64,000 nucleotides of DNA from Candidatus Defluviicoccus seviourii (GTDB lineage Bacteria > Pseudomonadota > Alphaproteobacteria > Rhodospirillales > Defluviicoccaceae), in the NCBI GenBank assembly GCA_900609035.2, contig UXAT02000001.1, forward strand, positions 1 to 64,000. Direction: 5' to 3'. Position 1 is the stretch's first letter, and each line of letters opens with the position of its first letter. Made by a program: the position numbers and the translations under genes. Of this stretch, positions 11,990-20,138 are shown in pieces. Below the pieces are notes generated by a model that saw only the letters and a list, made by a program, of their open reading frames with translations, searched no databases and was not told the origin of the DNA.

Positions 11990-12684
11990 TGCCGATGGAC
12001 GCCGAGGCGCTGATCGATGACTTGCGGGCGCGCGGCCTCTCGCGGCCGGTGGCGCTGCTGCTCGACTGGGACAACACCCTGATCGATAGCTGGCATGCCA
12101 TCCACGACGCCCAGAACCACACGCTTGCCACTTTTGGGCTTGAGCCTTGGTCAATGGAGGAGATCCGCAAGCGCGTGCGCGGCTCGATGCGTGATAGCTA
12201 CCCCCAGCTGTTCGGCGACCGCTGGCTGGAAGCGGGTGAGGTCTTTTATCGCCGATTCGCTGAACGCCACCTGGAAACCCTGGTGCCGCTGCCGGGCGTT
12301 CCGGAGATGCTGCGCGATTTGCACGAAGCGGGCCTCTATGTGGCCGTGGTCAGCAACAAGAAGGGGGACTATCTCCGTGCCGAGGCGGCAAAGCTTGGCT
12401 GGCAGCGTTGGATCGGCCGGCTGGTCGGCGCCTTTGACGCCAGCCGCGACAAACCGGCGGTAGAGCCGGTGCATCTGGCCCTGGAAGGCTCAGGGATCAC
12501 GCCTGGAACGCAGGTCTGGTTTGCAGGCGATGCGGACATTGACATCGAATGCGCCGTCAATGCCGGCTGCGTACCGATTCTGGTGCGCGAAGAGCCGCCC
12601 GCAACCGATGAATTTCCCGATCATCCGCCAGCGCTGCATGTTGACGGCTGTATGACACTTTCAAACGTGCTGCAGAAACTGTAA
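11989..12684 (+). CDS. HAD-family phosphatase (phosphoglycolate phosphatase-like)
   Basis: Haloacid dehalogenase superfamily hydrolase of 231 residues. The catalytic motif I is LLDWDNTLIDS (Asp nucleophile plus acid/base Asp), motif II VVSNKKG, motif III lysine in SRDKPAVEP, and motif IV FAGDADIDIECA. The cap between motifs I and II is of the helical type found in phosphoglycolate phosphatase. The substrate cannot be told from sequence. The ATG lies within the stop codon of dat; a second ATG two codons on (11995) is possible. A 160-bp gap to hfq probably carries the hfq promoter. Confidence 0.85.
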   Translation: MPMDAEALIDDLRARGLSRPVALLLDWDNTLIDSWHAIHDAQNHTLATFGLEPWSMEEIRKRVRGSMRDSYPQLFGDRWLEAGEVFYRRFAERHLETLVPLPGVPEMLRDLHEAGLYVAVVSNKKGDYLRAEAAKLGWQRWIGRLVGAFDASRDKPAVEPVHLALEGSGITPGTQVWFAGDADIDIECAVNAGCVPILVREEPPATDEFPDHPPALHVDGCMTLSNVLQKL

Positions 12685-12844
12685 TCTCATCTGAGAAGGG
12701 CGCCGATCGATATCCTCATACCGCTCTTCGGCGGGAGCCAATAGAGGACAACGAGGTTCGGGAGGCGACTGCGCAGACCATTGGGGGATCTTAATTCCAC
12801 CGCGCGGTCCGCAAAGATGGGGAGATAAGAAAGGGATAGTACCC

Positions 12845-13096
12845 ATGTCCTCGGAAAAATCGCAGAATGTCCAGGACGTTTTCCTGAACCATGTGCGAAA
12901 AAACAAGACGCCGGTGACCGTTTTCTTGGTCAACGGCGTGAAACTGCAGGGGATCATCACGTGGTTTGACCAGTTTTCCGTGCTGTTGCGGCGGGATGGG
13001 CATACGCAGCTGGTGTATAAGCATGCAATCTCGACGGTGATGCCGTCGATGCAGATCCAGCTGTTCGAGCCCGATCGAGACCCCGGCACCGCGTGA
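12845..13096 (+). CDS. hfq: RNA chaperone Hfq
   Basis: Hexameric Sm-like protein that pairs small RNAs with mRNAs and affects nitrogen regulation in alphaproteobacteria. The 83-residue protein has the Sm1 motif region ([20 protein letters not shown]) and the Sm2 motif [10 protein letters not shown], both intact, with a short C-terminal tail as usual in this class. It starts at ATG 12845 ([14 protein letters not shown]). The hfq-hflX pairing is conserved, and hflX starts 19 bases after the hfq stop. Confidence 0.98.
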   Translation: MSSEKSQNVQDVFLNHVRKNKTPVTVFLVNGVKLQGIITWFDQFSVLLRRDGHTQLVYKHAISTVMPSMQIQLFEPDRDPGTA

Positions 13097-13115
13097 GCGT
13101 TCGGCGGCGCGTCCC

Positions 13116-14501
13116 GTGACCGACCCCGTTGCGGGGAGGCGCGGGGGGAATCGGTGCGTCGTCCTCCATCCTGATGTGCGGGCAGGCGGTAGCGAGCGGT
13201 TCCGGTCGGCCGAGGCCCGGCTGGCGGAAGCGGTTGGCTTGGCGCAAGCGATCGCGCTCGACGTCGTCCACCGTGAGGTGGTGCCGCTTGCGGCGCCGCG
13301 GCCCGCAACGCTTTTCGGTACCGGTGCCGTCGAGCGGCTGCGCGCCGTCATCGAAACGCTCGCTGCCGAATCGTGTCCATCCGGCGTTGCCTCTGGCCCC
13401 GGCATCAGTGTCGTCATCGTCGACTTCCCGCTGACACCGGTCCAGCAGCGCAATCTCGAACGCGCCTGGTCGGCCAAGGTCATCGACCGCACCGGCCTGA
13501 TTCTCGAGATTTTTGGCGACCGGGCGCGCACCGCGGAGGGTGAACTGCAGGTCGAGCTTGCGGCGCTCAGCTATCAGCGCAGCCGCCTCGTGCGCAGCTG
13601 GACGCATCTGGAGCGCCAGCGTGGCGGCTTCGGCTTTTTCGGCGGTCCCGGCGAAACGCAGCTCGAAGCCGACCGGCGCCTGATCACCGACCGCATCGCC
13701 AGGCTCAAGCGTGAACTCGAGCAGGTCCGGCGCACCCGCGGGCTGCACCGCCGCGCCCGCGCCCGGGTGCCACACCCTGTCATCGCCCTGGTCGGCTATA
13801 CGAACGCCGGCAAGTCGACGCTGTTCAACCGCTTGACGCACGCTGACGTGCTGGTTCGCGATCAGCTGTTCGCCACCCTCGACCCGACGATGCGCGGGCT
13901 CGACCTCCCCTCAGGCCAGCGCGCGATCCTGTCCGACACGGTCGGTTTCATCTCCGATCTGCCGCATGAGCTGGTCGAAGCGTTTCAGGCGACGCTGGAG
14001 GAGGTGATCGAGGCGGACATCATCCTTCACGTCCGCGATTCGTCACATCCGGACGGCGACGCGCAAAAGGAGGATGTCGAGCGGGTGCTGCAGGGCCTCC
14101 AAGCCGGACCCGACGCCGGCCAGCCGCTGATCGAGGTGCTGAACAAGGCCGATCTCCTTGACGCCGATACGCGGACGACGCTGGCCAACCGGCTTTCGCG
14201 CGGAGATCCGCCAGGGATGCTGGTTTCGGCACAGACGGGAGACGGCTGCCAGGCCCTGCTCGATCTGCTGGATGCATGCCTGGGCCGGGCGCGGGTGACG
14301 GTCGAGGTCTCCTTGCCGCATGCCGAAGGCGCAAACGTCGCCTGGCTTTATGAGCACGGCGAGGTCGTGGCGCGTGCAGATGGTGCGGAGATGGTCGTGC
14401 TGCGGGTTCGCCTGTCGCCGCTGGCGCGGGCGCGTCTGGACGAGCGCTTGCAAGGACGCAGGGCCGCGGTCAGCGTCGCCGTCGGCGCCGATTCAGATTG
14501 A
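13116..14501 (+). CDS. hflX: GTPase HflX, ribosome-associated
   Basis: OBG-HflX family GTPase that binds the 50S subunit and splits stalled ribosomes, especially after heat stress. The N-terminal HflX domain (about 1-190) contains the [18 protein letters not shown] signature. The GTPase domain follows with G1 [10 protein letters not shown]3 DTVGFI and G4 NKAD. GTG 13116 is used as start, giving 461 residues. It is probably co-transcribed with hfq. A stable hairpin lies 26 bases past the stop. Confidence 0.96.
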   Translation: MTDPVAGRRGGNRCVVLHPDVRAGGSERFRSAEARLAEAVGLAQAIALDVVHREVVPLAAPRPATLFGTGAVERLRAVIETLAAESCPSGVASGPGISVVIVDFPLTPVQQRNLERAWSAKVIDRTGLILEIFGDRARTAEGELQVELAALSYQRSRLVRSWTHLERQRGGFGFFGGPGETQLEADRRLITDRIARLKRELEQVRRTRGLHRRARARVPHPVIALVGYTNAGKSTLFNRLTHADVLVRDQLFATLDPTMRGLDLPSGQRAILSDTVGFISDLPHELVEAFQATLEEVIEADIILHVRDSSHPDGDAQKEDVERVLQGLQAGPDAGQPLIEVLNKADLLDADTRTTLANRLSRGDPPGMLVSAQTGDGCQALLDLLDACLGRARVTVEVSLPHAEGANVAWLYEHGEVVARADGAEMVVLRVRLSPLARARLDERLQGRRAAVSVAVGADSD

Positions 14502-14527
14502 TTACAGCGCCTGATTTGTGACAGTAG

Positions 14528-14560
14528 GCGCACGCACCCTGCCCATGCAGGGCGGTGCGC
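14528..14560 (+). terminator. hairpin between hflX and the next gene
   Basis: Outer stem GCGCAC (14528-14533) with GTGCGC (14555-14560), a small internal loop, then inner stem CCCTGC (14537-14542) with GCAGGG (14547-14552) around a 4-base loop. No T tract follows, so it may be a weak or Rho-assisted terminator, or an mRNA 3'-end structure. Confidence 0.4.
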
Positions 14561-14593
14561 GTACACGCAGCATTGACGCCGTGATGAGCAAGA

Positions 14594-15412
14594 ATGGCGA
14601 TAGACTATGATGCCGTGGCGGCGTTGATGCGAGAGGTCGCGGCGGCCGAGATTCTGCCGCGGTTCCGCAAGTTGGCGCCTGCCGATATCCGCGAGAAAGA
14701 CCACCCGGCTGACCTTGTGACCGTCGCCGACATCGAAGCGGAGCGGGCGCTCGGTGCCGGACTGACGGCGCTGCTGCCGGGTAGCCGCCTCTTGGGCGAG
14801 GAGGCCGCGGCGCGCGATCCCGGCCTGCTGGCGCTGCTCGGCGGCGCGGAGCCGGTTTGGGTGATCGATCCCGTCGACGGCACGCAGAACTTCGTCGACG
14901 GTGAGGAACGGTTCGCGGTCATCGTCGGCCTTTGTGAGGGCGGGCGAACGGTTGCCGGCTGGATCCTCGACCCGATCGGCGGCAGCGTGGTCTGGGCCGG
15001 CATCGGTGCCGGCGCCTGGCGCGACGGCGCTGCCGGCCGGGCGCCGCTCTCAGTCGTGCGCGAGAGGCCCTTGAGTGAACTCAAAGGCTGCCTCGATTAC
15101 CGCAGCGCCAAGCAGCTCAAGGCCGCGCGCGAGACCGGTTTGTCGCCCACTCCGGCGCTGTTGCACCGGCAGCGCTGTACGGGCCACGAATACATCGACC
15201 TCGCCACGCAAAGGATCGATTTCGCCCAGTATCGGCGCTTGAAGCCGTGGGATCACGCGGCAGGCGTGCTCATTCACGCCGAGGCCGGAGGGCTCAGCCG
15301 GCTGCGCGGCACGGGCCGGCCCTATCGACCGGAACCGGCGATCGTTGAGCAGCCGCTCCTCCTGGCGCCTGACGAGAACGCCTGGCACGCACTCGACACC
15401 CTCCTGCGCTGA
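14594..15412 (+). CDS. inositol monophosphatase-family phosphatase
   Basis: Lithium-sensitive, Mg-dependent phosphatase fold (272 residues). The metal-binding motifs are visible: GEEAAA near residue 72, DPVDGTQNF near residue 95, and KPWDHAAGVLIHAEAGG near residue 217. The family includes SuhB (inositol-1-phosphatase), HisN (histidinol-phosphatase) and CysQ (3'-phosphoadenosine phosphatase), and sequence alone does not decide between them. ATG 14594 is the first start. It stands alone between the hfq-hflX block and the toxin-antitoxin island. Confidence 0.88.
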   Translation: MAIDYDAVAALMREVAAAEILPRFRKLAPADIREKDHPADLVTVADIEAERALGAGLTALLPGSRLLGEEAAARDPGLLALLGGAEPVWVIDPVDGTQNFVDGEERFAVIVGLCEGGRTVAGWILDPIGGSVVWAGIGAGAWRDGAAGRAPLSVVRERPLSELKGCLDYRSAKQLKAARETGLSPTPALLHRQRCTGHEYIDLATQRIDFAQYRRLKPWDHAAGVLIHAEAGGLSRLRGTGRPYRPEPAIVEQPLLLAPDENAWHALDTLLR

Positions 15413-15510
15413 GGCAGGCGTCAAGCGCTGGAGCGGAGCGGTTGAGCTGGGTCGCGAGCCACTCGACAGCGACAAACGAGATGAATAAACTGGTTTGAAA
15501 TGTTGCCGGA

Positions 15511-15762
15511 ATGGACAACAGCATGATCACTGTCGGCGCGTTCGATGCCAAGACCCACCTCTCTACGCTGCTTGAGCGTGTGGCGCGCGGCGAGGAGGTT
15601 GTGATCACCCGGCACGGCAAGCCCGTCGCCCGGCTGATCCCCGCGACGACCGCCCAACGCGCGGACATGGATGCGATCATCGGCCGGCTCAAGGCGGCGC
15701 GGACCGACATCACGCTCGGTGATCTGGACTGGAAGGCCTTGCGGGACACGGGACGGCGGTGA
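15511..15762 (+). CDS. Phd/YefM-type antitoxin
   Basis: Antitoxin of 83 residues for the PIN toxin that follows. The N-terminus has the Phd/YefM DNA-binding core (TVGAFDAKTHLSTLLERVARGEEVVITRHGKPVARLIP, seen at about residues 7-45). The C-terminus should wrap and block VapC. ATG 15511 is used; a second ATG at 15523 is equally possible. The stop overlaps the GTG of vapC by 4 bases, as is typical of such operons. Antitoxins of this kind usually repress their own promoter, but I see no clear operator in 15413-15510. Confidence 0.92.
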   Translation: MDNSMITVGAFDAKTHLSTLLERVARGEEVVITRHGKPVARLIPATTAQRADMDAIIGRLKAARTDITLGDLDWKALRDTGRR

Positions 15763-16175
15763 GCGGGCTGGTGCTTGACTGCTCGGTGGCGGTTTCCTGG
15801 TGTTTCGAAGATGAAGCCACGCCCGAGACCGACGCGATCCTTGAGCGGGTCCGCGATGAGGGCGCGATTGTGCCCGCGCTCTGGCATCTGGAGCTTGGCA
15901 ACGTCCTGATTCAAGCCGAGCGCCGGGGCCGCCTTGCCGCCGCCGATACCACCCAGCGCCTCGAACTGATCAGCGCGCTGCCGATCTCGGCCGACGATGA
16001 CAGCCCGGACCGGGCGCTGCGCGTGGTTTTGACGCTGGCCCGCGCCCAAGGGCTTACGACCTATGACGCCGCCTATCTTGAGCTGGCCATGCGCAAGGGC
16101 TTGCCGCTCGCCTCAAAGGATAAAGCGCTTCTCGAAGCCGCCGAGCGGTGCGGCGTCGCGCGGCTGCCAGATTGA
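15759..16175 (+). CDS. vapC: VapC-type PIN-domain toxin (with the Phd antitoxin)
   Basis: Predicted Mg-dependent ribonuclease toxin of 138 residues. The PIN domain acidic residues are visible: Asp in GLVLDCSVAVSW, Glu in LWHLELGNVL, Asp in TTYDAAYLELA, and Asp in ASKDKALLEAA. Family members cleave tRNA or rRNA; the target here is unknown. GTG start overlaps the antitoxin stop. It appears intact. Confidence 0.92.
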   Translation: MSGLVLDCSVAVSWCFEDEATPETDAILERVRDEGAIVPALWHLELGNVLIQAERRGRLAAADTTQRLELISALPISADDDSPDRALRVVLTLARAQGLTTYDAAYLELAMRKGLPLASKDKALLEAAERCGVARLPD

Positions 16176-16478
16176 CACCCTGCGCAACGCCATTCGCCAG
16201 GCTCGGAGTGAAGGCCAGGATGAAAGATTCTGCGAGATGTGCCTAGATCGTCGGGCGGTCTGAGGAAGATCAACGCTACGTCGGGAGCATGAGGGCAGCG
16301 CCCATAATCCGCCGGATGCGTCGGCGCAGCACCCCCCCTTGCGGCGAATTGCACTTCGCAAATCCGCGCTACGCGGGCTTGAGGTTCGGCGGCGCGTGGG
16401 CGCTGCTATCGCTCTTGAAAAATGCTATCAACTGATCCATTTTGATAGCGTTGCAGTCATTCCCTGGAGGACGCTATC
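16176..16478. other. gene-free region: REP-like relic, then fitAB operator
   Basis: No coding sequence is supported here. Positions about 16304-16322 share ATCCGCCGGATGCG with the REP region at 167-180, and GCTACGCGGGCT at 16368-16379 also recurs near 230-241, so this is probably decayed REP/BIME material. The last 75 bases hold the operator half-sites described separately. Confidence 0.6.
16405..16478 (+). promoter_or_regulatory. predicted operator of the FitA/FitB pair (GCTATC half-sites)
   Basis: An inverted repeat GCTATCAA (16424-16431) / TTGATAGC (16442-16449) with a 10-base spacer lies upstream of the antitoxin gene. Two more GCTATC half-sites are at 16405-16410 and 16473-16478, the last touching the start codon at 16479. 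Ribbon-helix-helix antitoxins such as FitA bind spaced inverted repeats like this to repress their own operon. Confidence 0.65.
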
Positions 16479-16733
16479 ATGGTCGCTGTCACCATTCGCA
16501 ACCTCTCCGAGGAGGCGCATCGCGCCCTGAAGGTTCGCGCGGCGCAGCACAATCGCAGCACGGAAGCGGAAATGCGCGCCATTTTGGAGGCCGCCGCGCG
16601 CCCAGAGGGCCGGCTGCGGCTCGGCACCGCTCTTTCCGAGATTGGACGGAAATACGGTCTTACCAACGCCGATGTCGAAGCCATCGAACAGGTCCGCGAT
16701 AGGCGTCCCGCCGAGCCGATGCGCTTCGAATGA
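16479..16733 (+). CDS. FitA-type ribbon-helix-helix antitoxin
   Basis: An 84-residue protein with an Arc/MetJ-like ribbon-helix-helix at residues 1-45 (VTIRNLSEEAHRALKVRAAQ, then NRSTEAEMRAIL), the form seen in FitA/StbC antitoxins. The C-terminal part (from about 50) should bind the PIN toxin. A GGAGG ribosome site lies about 8 bases before ATG 16479. The stop overlaps the toxin ATG (ATGA). The operator upstream supports self-repression. Confidence 0.93.
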   Translation: MVAVTIRNLSEEAHRALKVRAAQHNRSTEAEMRAILEAAARPEGRLRLGTALSEIGRKYGLTNADVEAIEQVRDRRPAEPMRFE

Positions 16734-17152
16734 TCCTGCTGGACACCAATGTCGTCTCGGAAGCGATGACGCGCCAACCGCATCCTCGAGTGCGTGCCTG
16801 GCTCGATGCACAAGTCGCCGAGACGTTGTTCCTCTCCAGCATCACCGTGGCCGAACTTCTCTTTGGCATCGGTGCTTTGCCAGCCGGCAAGCGCAAGGAC
16901 AATCTGGCAGCGGCGCTTGAAGAGGTGCTCGACCAGTTCGTCGGCCGCGTCCTGGACTTCAATACCCCAGCGGCGCGTCGCTATGCCGATCTCGCCGTCA
17001 ACGCCCGCGCGGCCGGAAAGGGCTTCCCCACACCCGACGGCTATATCGCCGCGATCGCCGCCGCACACGGGTTCGCCGTTGCCTCGCGCGACACGAGTGC
17101 GTTCATTGCCGCCGGCCTGACGGTGATCGATCCCTGGACCGCGGCTTGCTAA
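16730..17152 (+). CDS. vapC: FitB/VapC-type PIN-domain toxin
   Basis: PIN-domain ribonuclease toxin of 140 residues paired with the FitA-like antitoxin. Acidic residues are seen in ILLDTNVVSE (Asp5), ITVAELLFGI (Glu), TPDGYIAAIAAAHG (Asp) and ASRDTSAF (Asp). FitB has the same VAEL and DGYIAA motifs. Its last 90 bases and the 26 bases beyond the stop are duplicated at 19058-19173, beyond the neighbouring hydrolase gene. The gene itself looks complete. Confidence 0.93.
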   Translation: MILLDTNVVSEAMTRQPHPRVRAWLDAQVAETLFLSSITVAELLFGIGALPAGKRKDNLAAALEEVLDQFVGRVLDFNTPAARRYADLAVNARAAGKGFPTPDGYIAAIAAAHGFAVASRDTSAFIAAGLTVIDPWTAAC

Positions 17153-17178
17153 CCCGCATTCTGCGACCGCTATCCAAG
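17063..17178 (+). repeat. 116-bp direct repeat, left copy (fitB-like 3' end)
   Basis: Covers the last 90 bases of the PIN toxin gene including its stop, plus 26 bases downstream. It matches 19058-19173 at all but 8 of 116 positions with no gaps. The pair brackets the alpha/beta hydrolase gene. Confidence 0.9.
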
Positions 17179-17277
17179 CGGGGTGCGGAAATTGCCCCCC
17201 CAGCGCGGCGGGCGGATTACAGGCGTTGCCCGAGTCCTCCCCGCGCGGGCTGGACATTCGGCCGGCTTCGCGACATA

Positions 17278-17305
17278 GTCCCGGCGAAAATGTCCCGGCG
17301 AAAAT
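17278..17305 (+). repeat. 14-bp tandem repeat, two copies
   Basis: The unit GTCCCGGCGAAAAT occurs at 17278-17291 and 17292-17305, 43 bases before the hydrolase start. It may be a regulator site or slippage product. Confidence 0.7.
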
Positions 17306-17348
17306 CGTTCACTCTGCAGTGTGGTTCTAAATAGAGGCGCATGTCCCT

Positions 17349-19007
17349 GTGTCCGTTCTGAGAGCATTGTTGCGTCGCGTCCTGACTTACTTCTCCCATA
17401 TGCCGCTGTCAGGGATGATTGGCGCCGGGGTGCTGTTTGCGCTGTCCTTGGCACCGTCTCTGATTCCGCGAAACGCTGTGGTCCAGGGCATACTGTCGGG
17501 GCTCACGGCCGCGGTCGGTTTCTGGCTTGGACTGGCGTTGACTTGGCTGTGGACTTTTCTGGGGTTGGCGGTCCCGACAGGTCGAGCCCGAAAGGCTATT
17601 GCATGGGCCGCCTCGGCTCTCGCGCTTGCCCTGGTCGCCTATTCCTTGTGGCGAGGTGCGGAGTGGCAGGACTCGCTTCGGGAGTTCCTCGGGCTGGAGC
17701 GGCTGGAGAGCGTTTTCACGCCCATCGTTCTTCTGGTTGCAGTCCCTGTTGCGCTTCTGCTGAGGGAAATCGGACGGGTTTTTTCCTGGACCGCGACAGC
17801 GATTTCGCACCAGCTTGACCGGATCTTCCCGCGTCGGGTGTCGTTGTTGATTGGCATTCCGCTCGCGGCGTACCTGCTGATGAATCTGGCATCGGGTACG
17901 ATCGGCCGCCTCACCGTGCAATCCCTCGACGCGATGTTTCTCGCACTCGACCAGCTGATCGTTGAAGACCTCGCCCGGCCCGCTGAGGACCTGGCAACCG
18001 GCAGCACGCAGTCGCTGGTTTCGTGGGAGAATCTTGGTCGTCAGGGTCGGCACTTCGTCAGTTCCGGACCGAGCCGAGAAGCGATCGAGGACTTCACGGG
18101 ATCACCGGCCAAGCGGCCGATCCGCATCTATGTTGGGCTCGGCGCTGCAGACACGCCGGAGGCCAGAGCGAGTCTGGCGCTTGAAGAGATGAAGCGGGTC
18201 GGGGCGTTTGATCGCGCGGTGCTGGTGATCGCGACACCGACGGGTACGGGCTGGATCGACGATGCGGCCGCCGACGCGCTTGAGTACCTTCACCGCGGCG
18301 ATACGGCGATTGTCACCCAGCAGTATTCCTATCTCACAAGTTACGTCTCGCTGTTTTTGGAACCCGGCTATTCCCAGGCTTCCGCACGGGCGCTCTTCAC
18401 TGCGGTTTACGGATACTGGACCCAACTTCCGGCTGACGCCCGTCCACACCTTTATCTTCATGGCCTCAGCCTCGGGTCCTCCGGTTCCGAGCAGTCCATG
18501 AACCTTTACATGGTGCTGGGAGATCCGATCCACGGAGCGGTCTGGAGCGGCCCGACCTTCGCCAACCCGAACTGGTCGATGTTTACGCAAGGCCGGAATC
18601 CCGAAAGTCCCTACTGGCTCCCAAGATATGGCGATGGGTCATTGGTGCGGTTCACAAACCAAAAGAATGCCCTCGACATTCCGGGCGCGCAGTGGGGACC
18701 CGTGCGGATTGTCTACTTACAATATGCCAGTGATCCCATTACGTTTTTTTCGAGTGATCTCTTCTTCCGGAAACCGAGCTGGCTTGTCGGTACGCGTGGT
18801 CCGGACGTATCGCCGGACTTGGATTGGATCCCCATTGTGACCGGCTTTCAGGTCGCCTTTGACATGGCCGGCGCCTCTGGGCTGGGGCCGGGGTTGGGTC
18901 ACCTTTTCGCTGCCTCCCATTATATCGATGCGTGGATCGCCGTGACCGAACCGGCCGGTTGGACCGCAGCCGACGTCGCGCGACTGAAGGCTCATCTCAA
19001 CAAGTGA
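17349..19007 (+). CDS. membrane alpha/beta hydrolase (Abhydrolase_9 family)
   Basis: A 552-residue protein. The N-terminal 190 residues have about five hydrophobic segments (near 18-36, 50-80, 80-100, 118-140 and 160-180). The C-terminal part is an alpha/beta hydrolase with nucleophile elbow GLSLGS, Ser at about residue 374. This two-part structure fits the Abhydrolase_9_N plus Abhydrolase_9 families, whose substrate is not well known; lipid or ester hydrolysis at the membrane is likely. GTG 17349 is taken as start; ATG 17400 is possible. The gene stands between direct repeats made of a toxin gene end, so it was probably inserted or carried by a duplication. A 14-bp unit is repeated in tandem upstream (17278-17305). 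Confidence 0.85.
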   Translation: MSVLRALLRRVLTYFSHMPLSGMIGAGVLFALSLAPSLIPRNAVVQGILSGLTAAVGFWLGLALTWLWTFLGLAVPTGRARKAIAWAASALALALVAYSLWRGAEWQDSLREFLGLERLESVFTPIVLLVAVPVALLLREIGRVFSWTATAISHQLDRIFPRRVSLLIGIPLAAYLLMNLASGTIGRLTVQSLDAMFLALDQLIVEDLARPAEDLATGSTQSLVSWENLGRQGRHFVSSGPSREAIEDFTGSPAKRPIRIYVGLGAADTPEARASLALEEMKRVGAFDRAVLVIATPTGTGWIDDAAADALEYLHRGDTAIVTQQYSYLTSYVSLFLEPGYSQASARALFTAVYGYWTQLPADARPHLYLHGLSLGSSGSEQSMNLYMVLGDPIHGAVWSGPTFANPNWSMFTQGRNPESPYWLPRYGDGSLVRFTNQKNALDIPGAQWGPVRIVYLQYASDPITFFSSDLFFRKPSWLVGTRGPDVSPDLDWIPIVTGFQVAFDMAGASGLGPGLGHLFAASHYIDAWIAVTEPAGWTAADVARLKAHLNK

Positions 19008-19050
19008 AACGGGTTCAGCGGTGGAGAGGACGGCGCTTCGGCCCCACGTT

Positions 19051-19147
19051 CGCCGTCGCGCACGGGTTCGCCATGGCATCGCGCGACACGCGTGCGTTCA
19101 ATGCCGCCGGCCTGACGGTGATCGATCCCTGGACCGCGGCGTGCTAA
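19051..19147 (+). pseudogene. 3' fragment of a FitB-type PIN toxin gene
   Basis: The reading frame encodes only the last 30 or so residues of a PIN toxin (GFAMASRDTRAFNAAGLTVI, then DPWTAAC) and ends at the stop at 19145-19147. It is a second copy of the end of the toxin at 16730-17152 with a few changes. The first three quarters of the domain, including two or more catalytic acids, are missing, so it cannot be an active toxin. Confidence 0.85.
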
Positions 19148-19173
19148 ACCGCATTCTGCGACCGCTATCCAAG
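19058..19173 (+). repeat. 116-bp direct repeat, right copy
   Basis: Partner of 17063-17178, with 8 mismatches in 116 bases. Similarity ends sharply after CTATCCAAG on both sides. Confidence 0.9.
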
Positions 19174-19230
19174 GGTCGGCGCTCGACGCGGAGCACTGCC
19201 GGTTCATTCGCCTTGACAACGAACACAGGA

Positions 19231-19378
19231 GATGGCCGGGACGTGCGCCCGGCCATGACGACGCGGCATGGAGGCGGACCTACGCGCCGGCAACACTGGC
19301 GAATGACGCATCCGGTGGGCCGCGCTTCGCCTTGAGAGTCGCCCCGCGCCGGCTTCTTCCACGCCCATCCGCATCAAT
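19231..19378 (+). repeat. intergenic repeat block, copy 1
   Basis: Begins with the hairpin ATGGCCGGG (19232-19240) / CCCGGCCAT (19248-19256) and continues to the CTTGAGAG-containing part. Related to 19677-19825 at roughly four of five positions. A further block TCCACGAACCTCACGCG near 19423 is repeated near 19870, about 447 bases on. Another hairpin is at 19401-19422. Confidence 0.75.
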
Positions 19379-19522
19379 TCCTGGCTCAAGCCCCCTCGTC
19401 ATGGCCGGCGAAGGCCGGCCATCCACGAACCTCACGCGTGAGGCGGTCGCAAAGATCCTCCAACCCGGCATGGTGGCCAGGATGGGCCGCACCTTCGAGG
19501 CCGTTGGCCGGTGCTTCATCGT

Positions 19523-19636
19523 TCAGCCTCGGCGATGTTGCCAGCCGCGGCGGACGAGACCGGGTGTCACGCCGATCCAGAGCGTACCATTCAGCCCCTT
19601 GGCCATGATGTAGATGTATCGGCTTGGATGTGGTAT
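19523..19636 (-). pseudogene. fragment of a GIY-YIG nuclease gene
   Basis: The minus-strand frame reads RYIYIMAKGLNGTLWIGVTP and then GLVRRGWQHRRG before TGA. This matches the N-terminal half of small GIY-YIG endonucleases (YIY...G..YIGVT..L.RR..QH), with the first G of GIY altered to W-I-G. No start codon is in frame upstream, and the frame ends where the downstream half (including the catalytic Glu) should begin. It merges into the intergenic repeats, so it is a relic. Confidence 0.7.
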
Positions 19637-19676
19637 ACATGCGGTATGCCGTGAGCATGGCGCAAGGGGATTCGTG

Positions 19677-19825
19677 GATGGCCGGGACTTGCGCCCGGCC
19701 ATGACGAAGCGGCACGGAGGCGGGCCGAAGCGCCGGCAGCGCTGGCGAATAACGCATTCGGTGGGCCACGCTTCGCCTTGAGAGCCGACCTTCGCGGGCT
19801 GCTTCCATGCCCATCCACGTCTCGA
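19677..19825 (+). repeat. intergenic repeat block, copy 2
   Basis: Second copy of 19231-19378. It starts with the hairpin ATGGCCGGG (19678-19686) / CCCGGCCAT (19694-19702). The period between copies is about 446 bases. The second conserved block follows near 19870. Confidence 0.75.
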
Positions 19826-19943
19826 TTGCCCGCCGGCTCTCTCTCTATCGACAACGCAGAGCCATCATGCAATCCACGAACCTCACGCGCGTGGCGGTCG
19901 CAAAGGTCCTGCCAACCCGGGTTGTTGGCCAGGAAAGGCCGCA

Positions 19944-20099
19944 CCTTCCGGCTACCACGGTGACGATGAGCGAGACCTGTTTGCCGCGTTGTCCGAGATT
20001 GCGGGCGAGGCTCTCGAACTCCATCGCAGCGACAACAAACCGTTGCCGCCGGCAACCTCAGGCCGGGACTACGCGAACCGCATGCAACGGCTCGCCTGA
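19944..20099 (+). pseudogene. open C-terminal fragment, possible antitoxin-like relic
   Basis: An open frame of 51 codons ending at TGA 20097-20099 reads GDDERDLFAALSEIAGEALE and then LHRSDNKPLPPATSGRDYAN. It looks like a real protein end (helical, then proline-rich, then basic), but no start codon fits: upstream the frame runs into repeat sequence. I do not recognise the family; a small antitoxin is one possibility. Confidence 0.35.
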
Positions 20100-20138
20100 G
20101 CAGCGGTCCGCCACCCGCGCCGATCGCCTTGGAGATTG

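Larger units (their letters stand above)
19148..20138. other. gene-free region: intergenic repeats and gene relics
   Basis: About 1 kb with no intact gene. It holds two diverged copies of a block (19231-19378 and 19677-19825), a second repeated block (19423-19498 and 19870-19948), three GGCC-rich hairpins, a piece of a GIY-YIG nuclease gene on the minus strand, and an open C-terminal fragment on the plus strand. The open frames here are not convincing as genes. Confidence 0.75.

Noticed and set aside
19231..19950. CRISPR array
   Set aside because: Only two diverged long copies and scattered hairpins occur; there are no regular short repeats with unique spacers and no cas genes.
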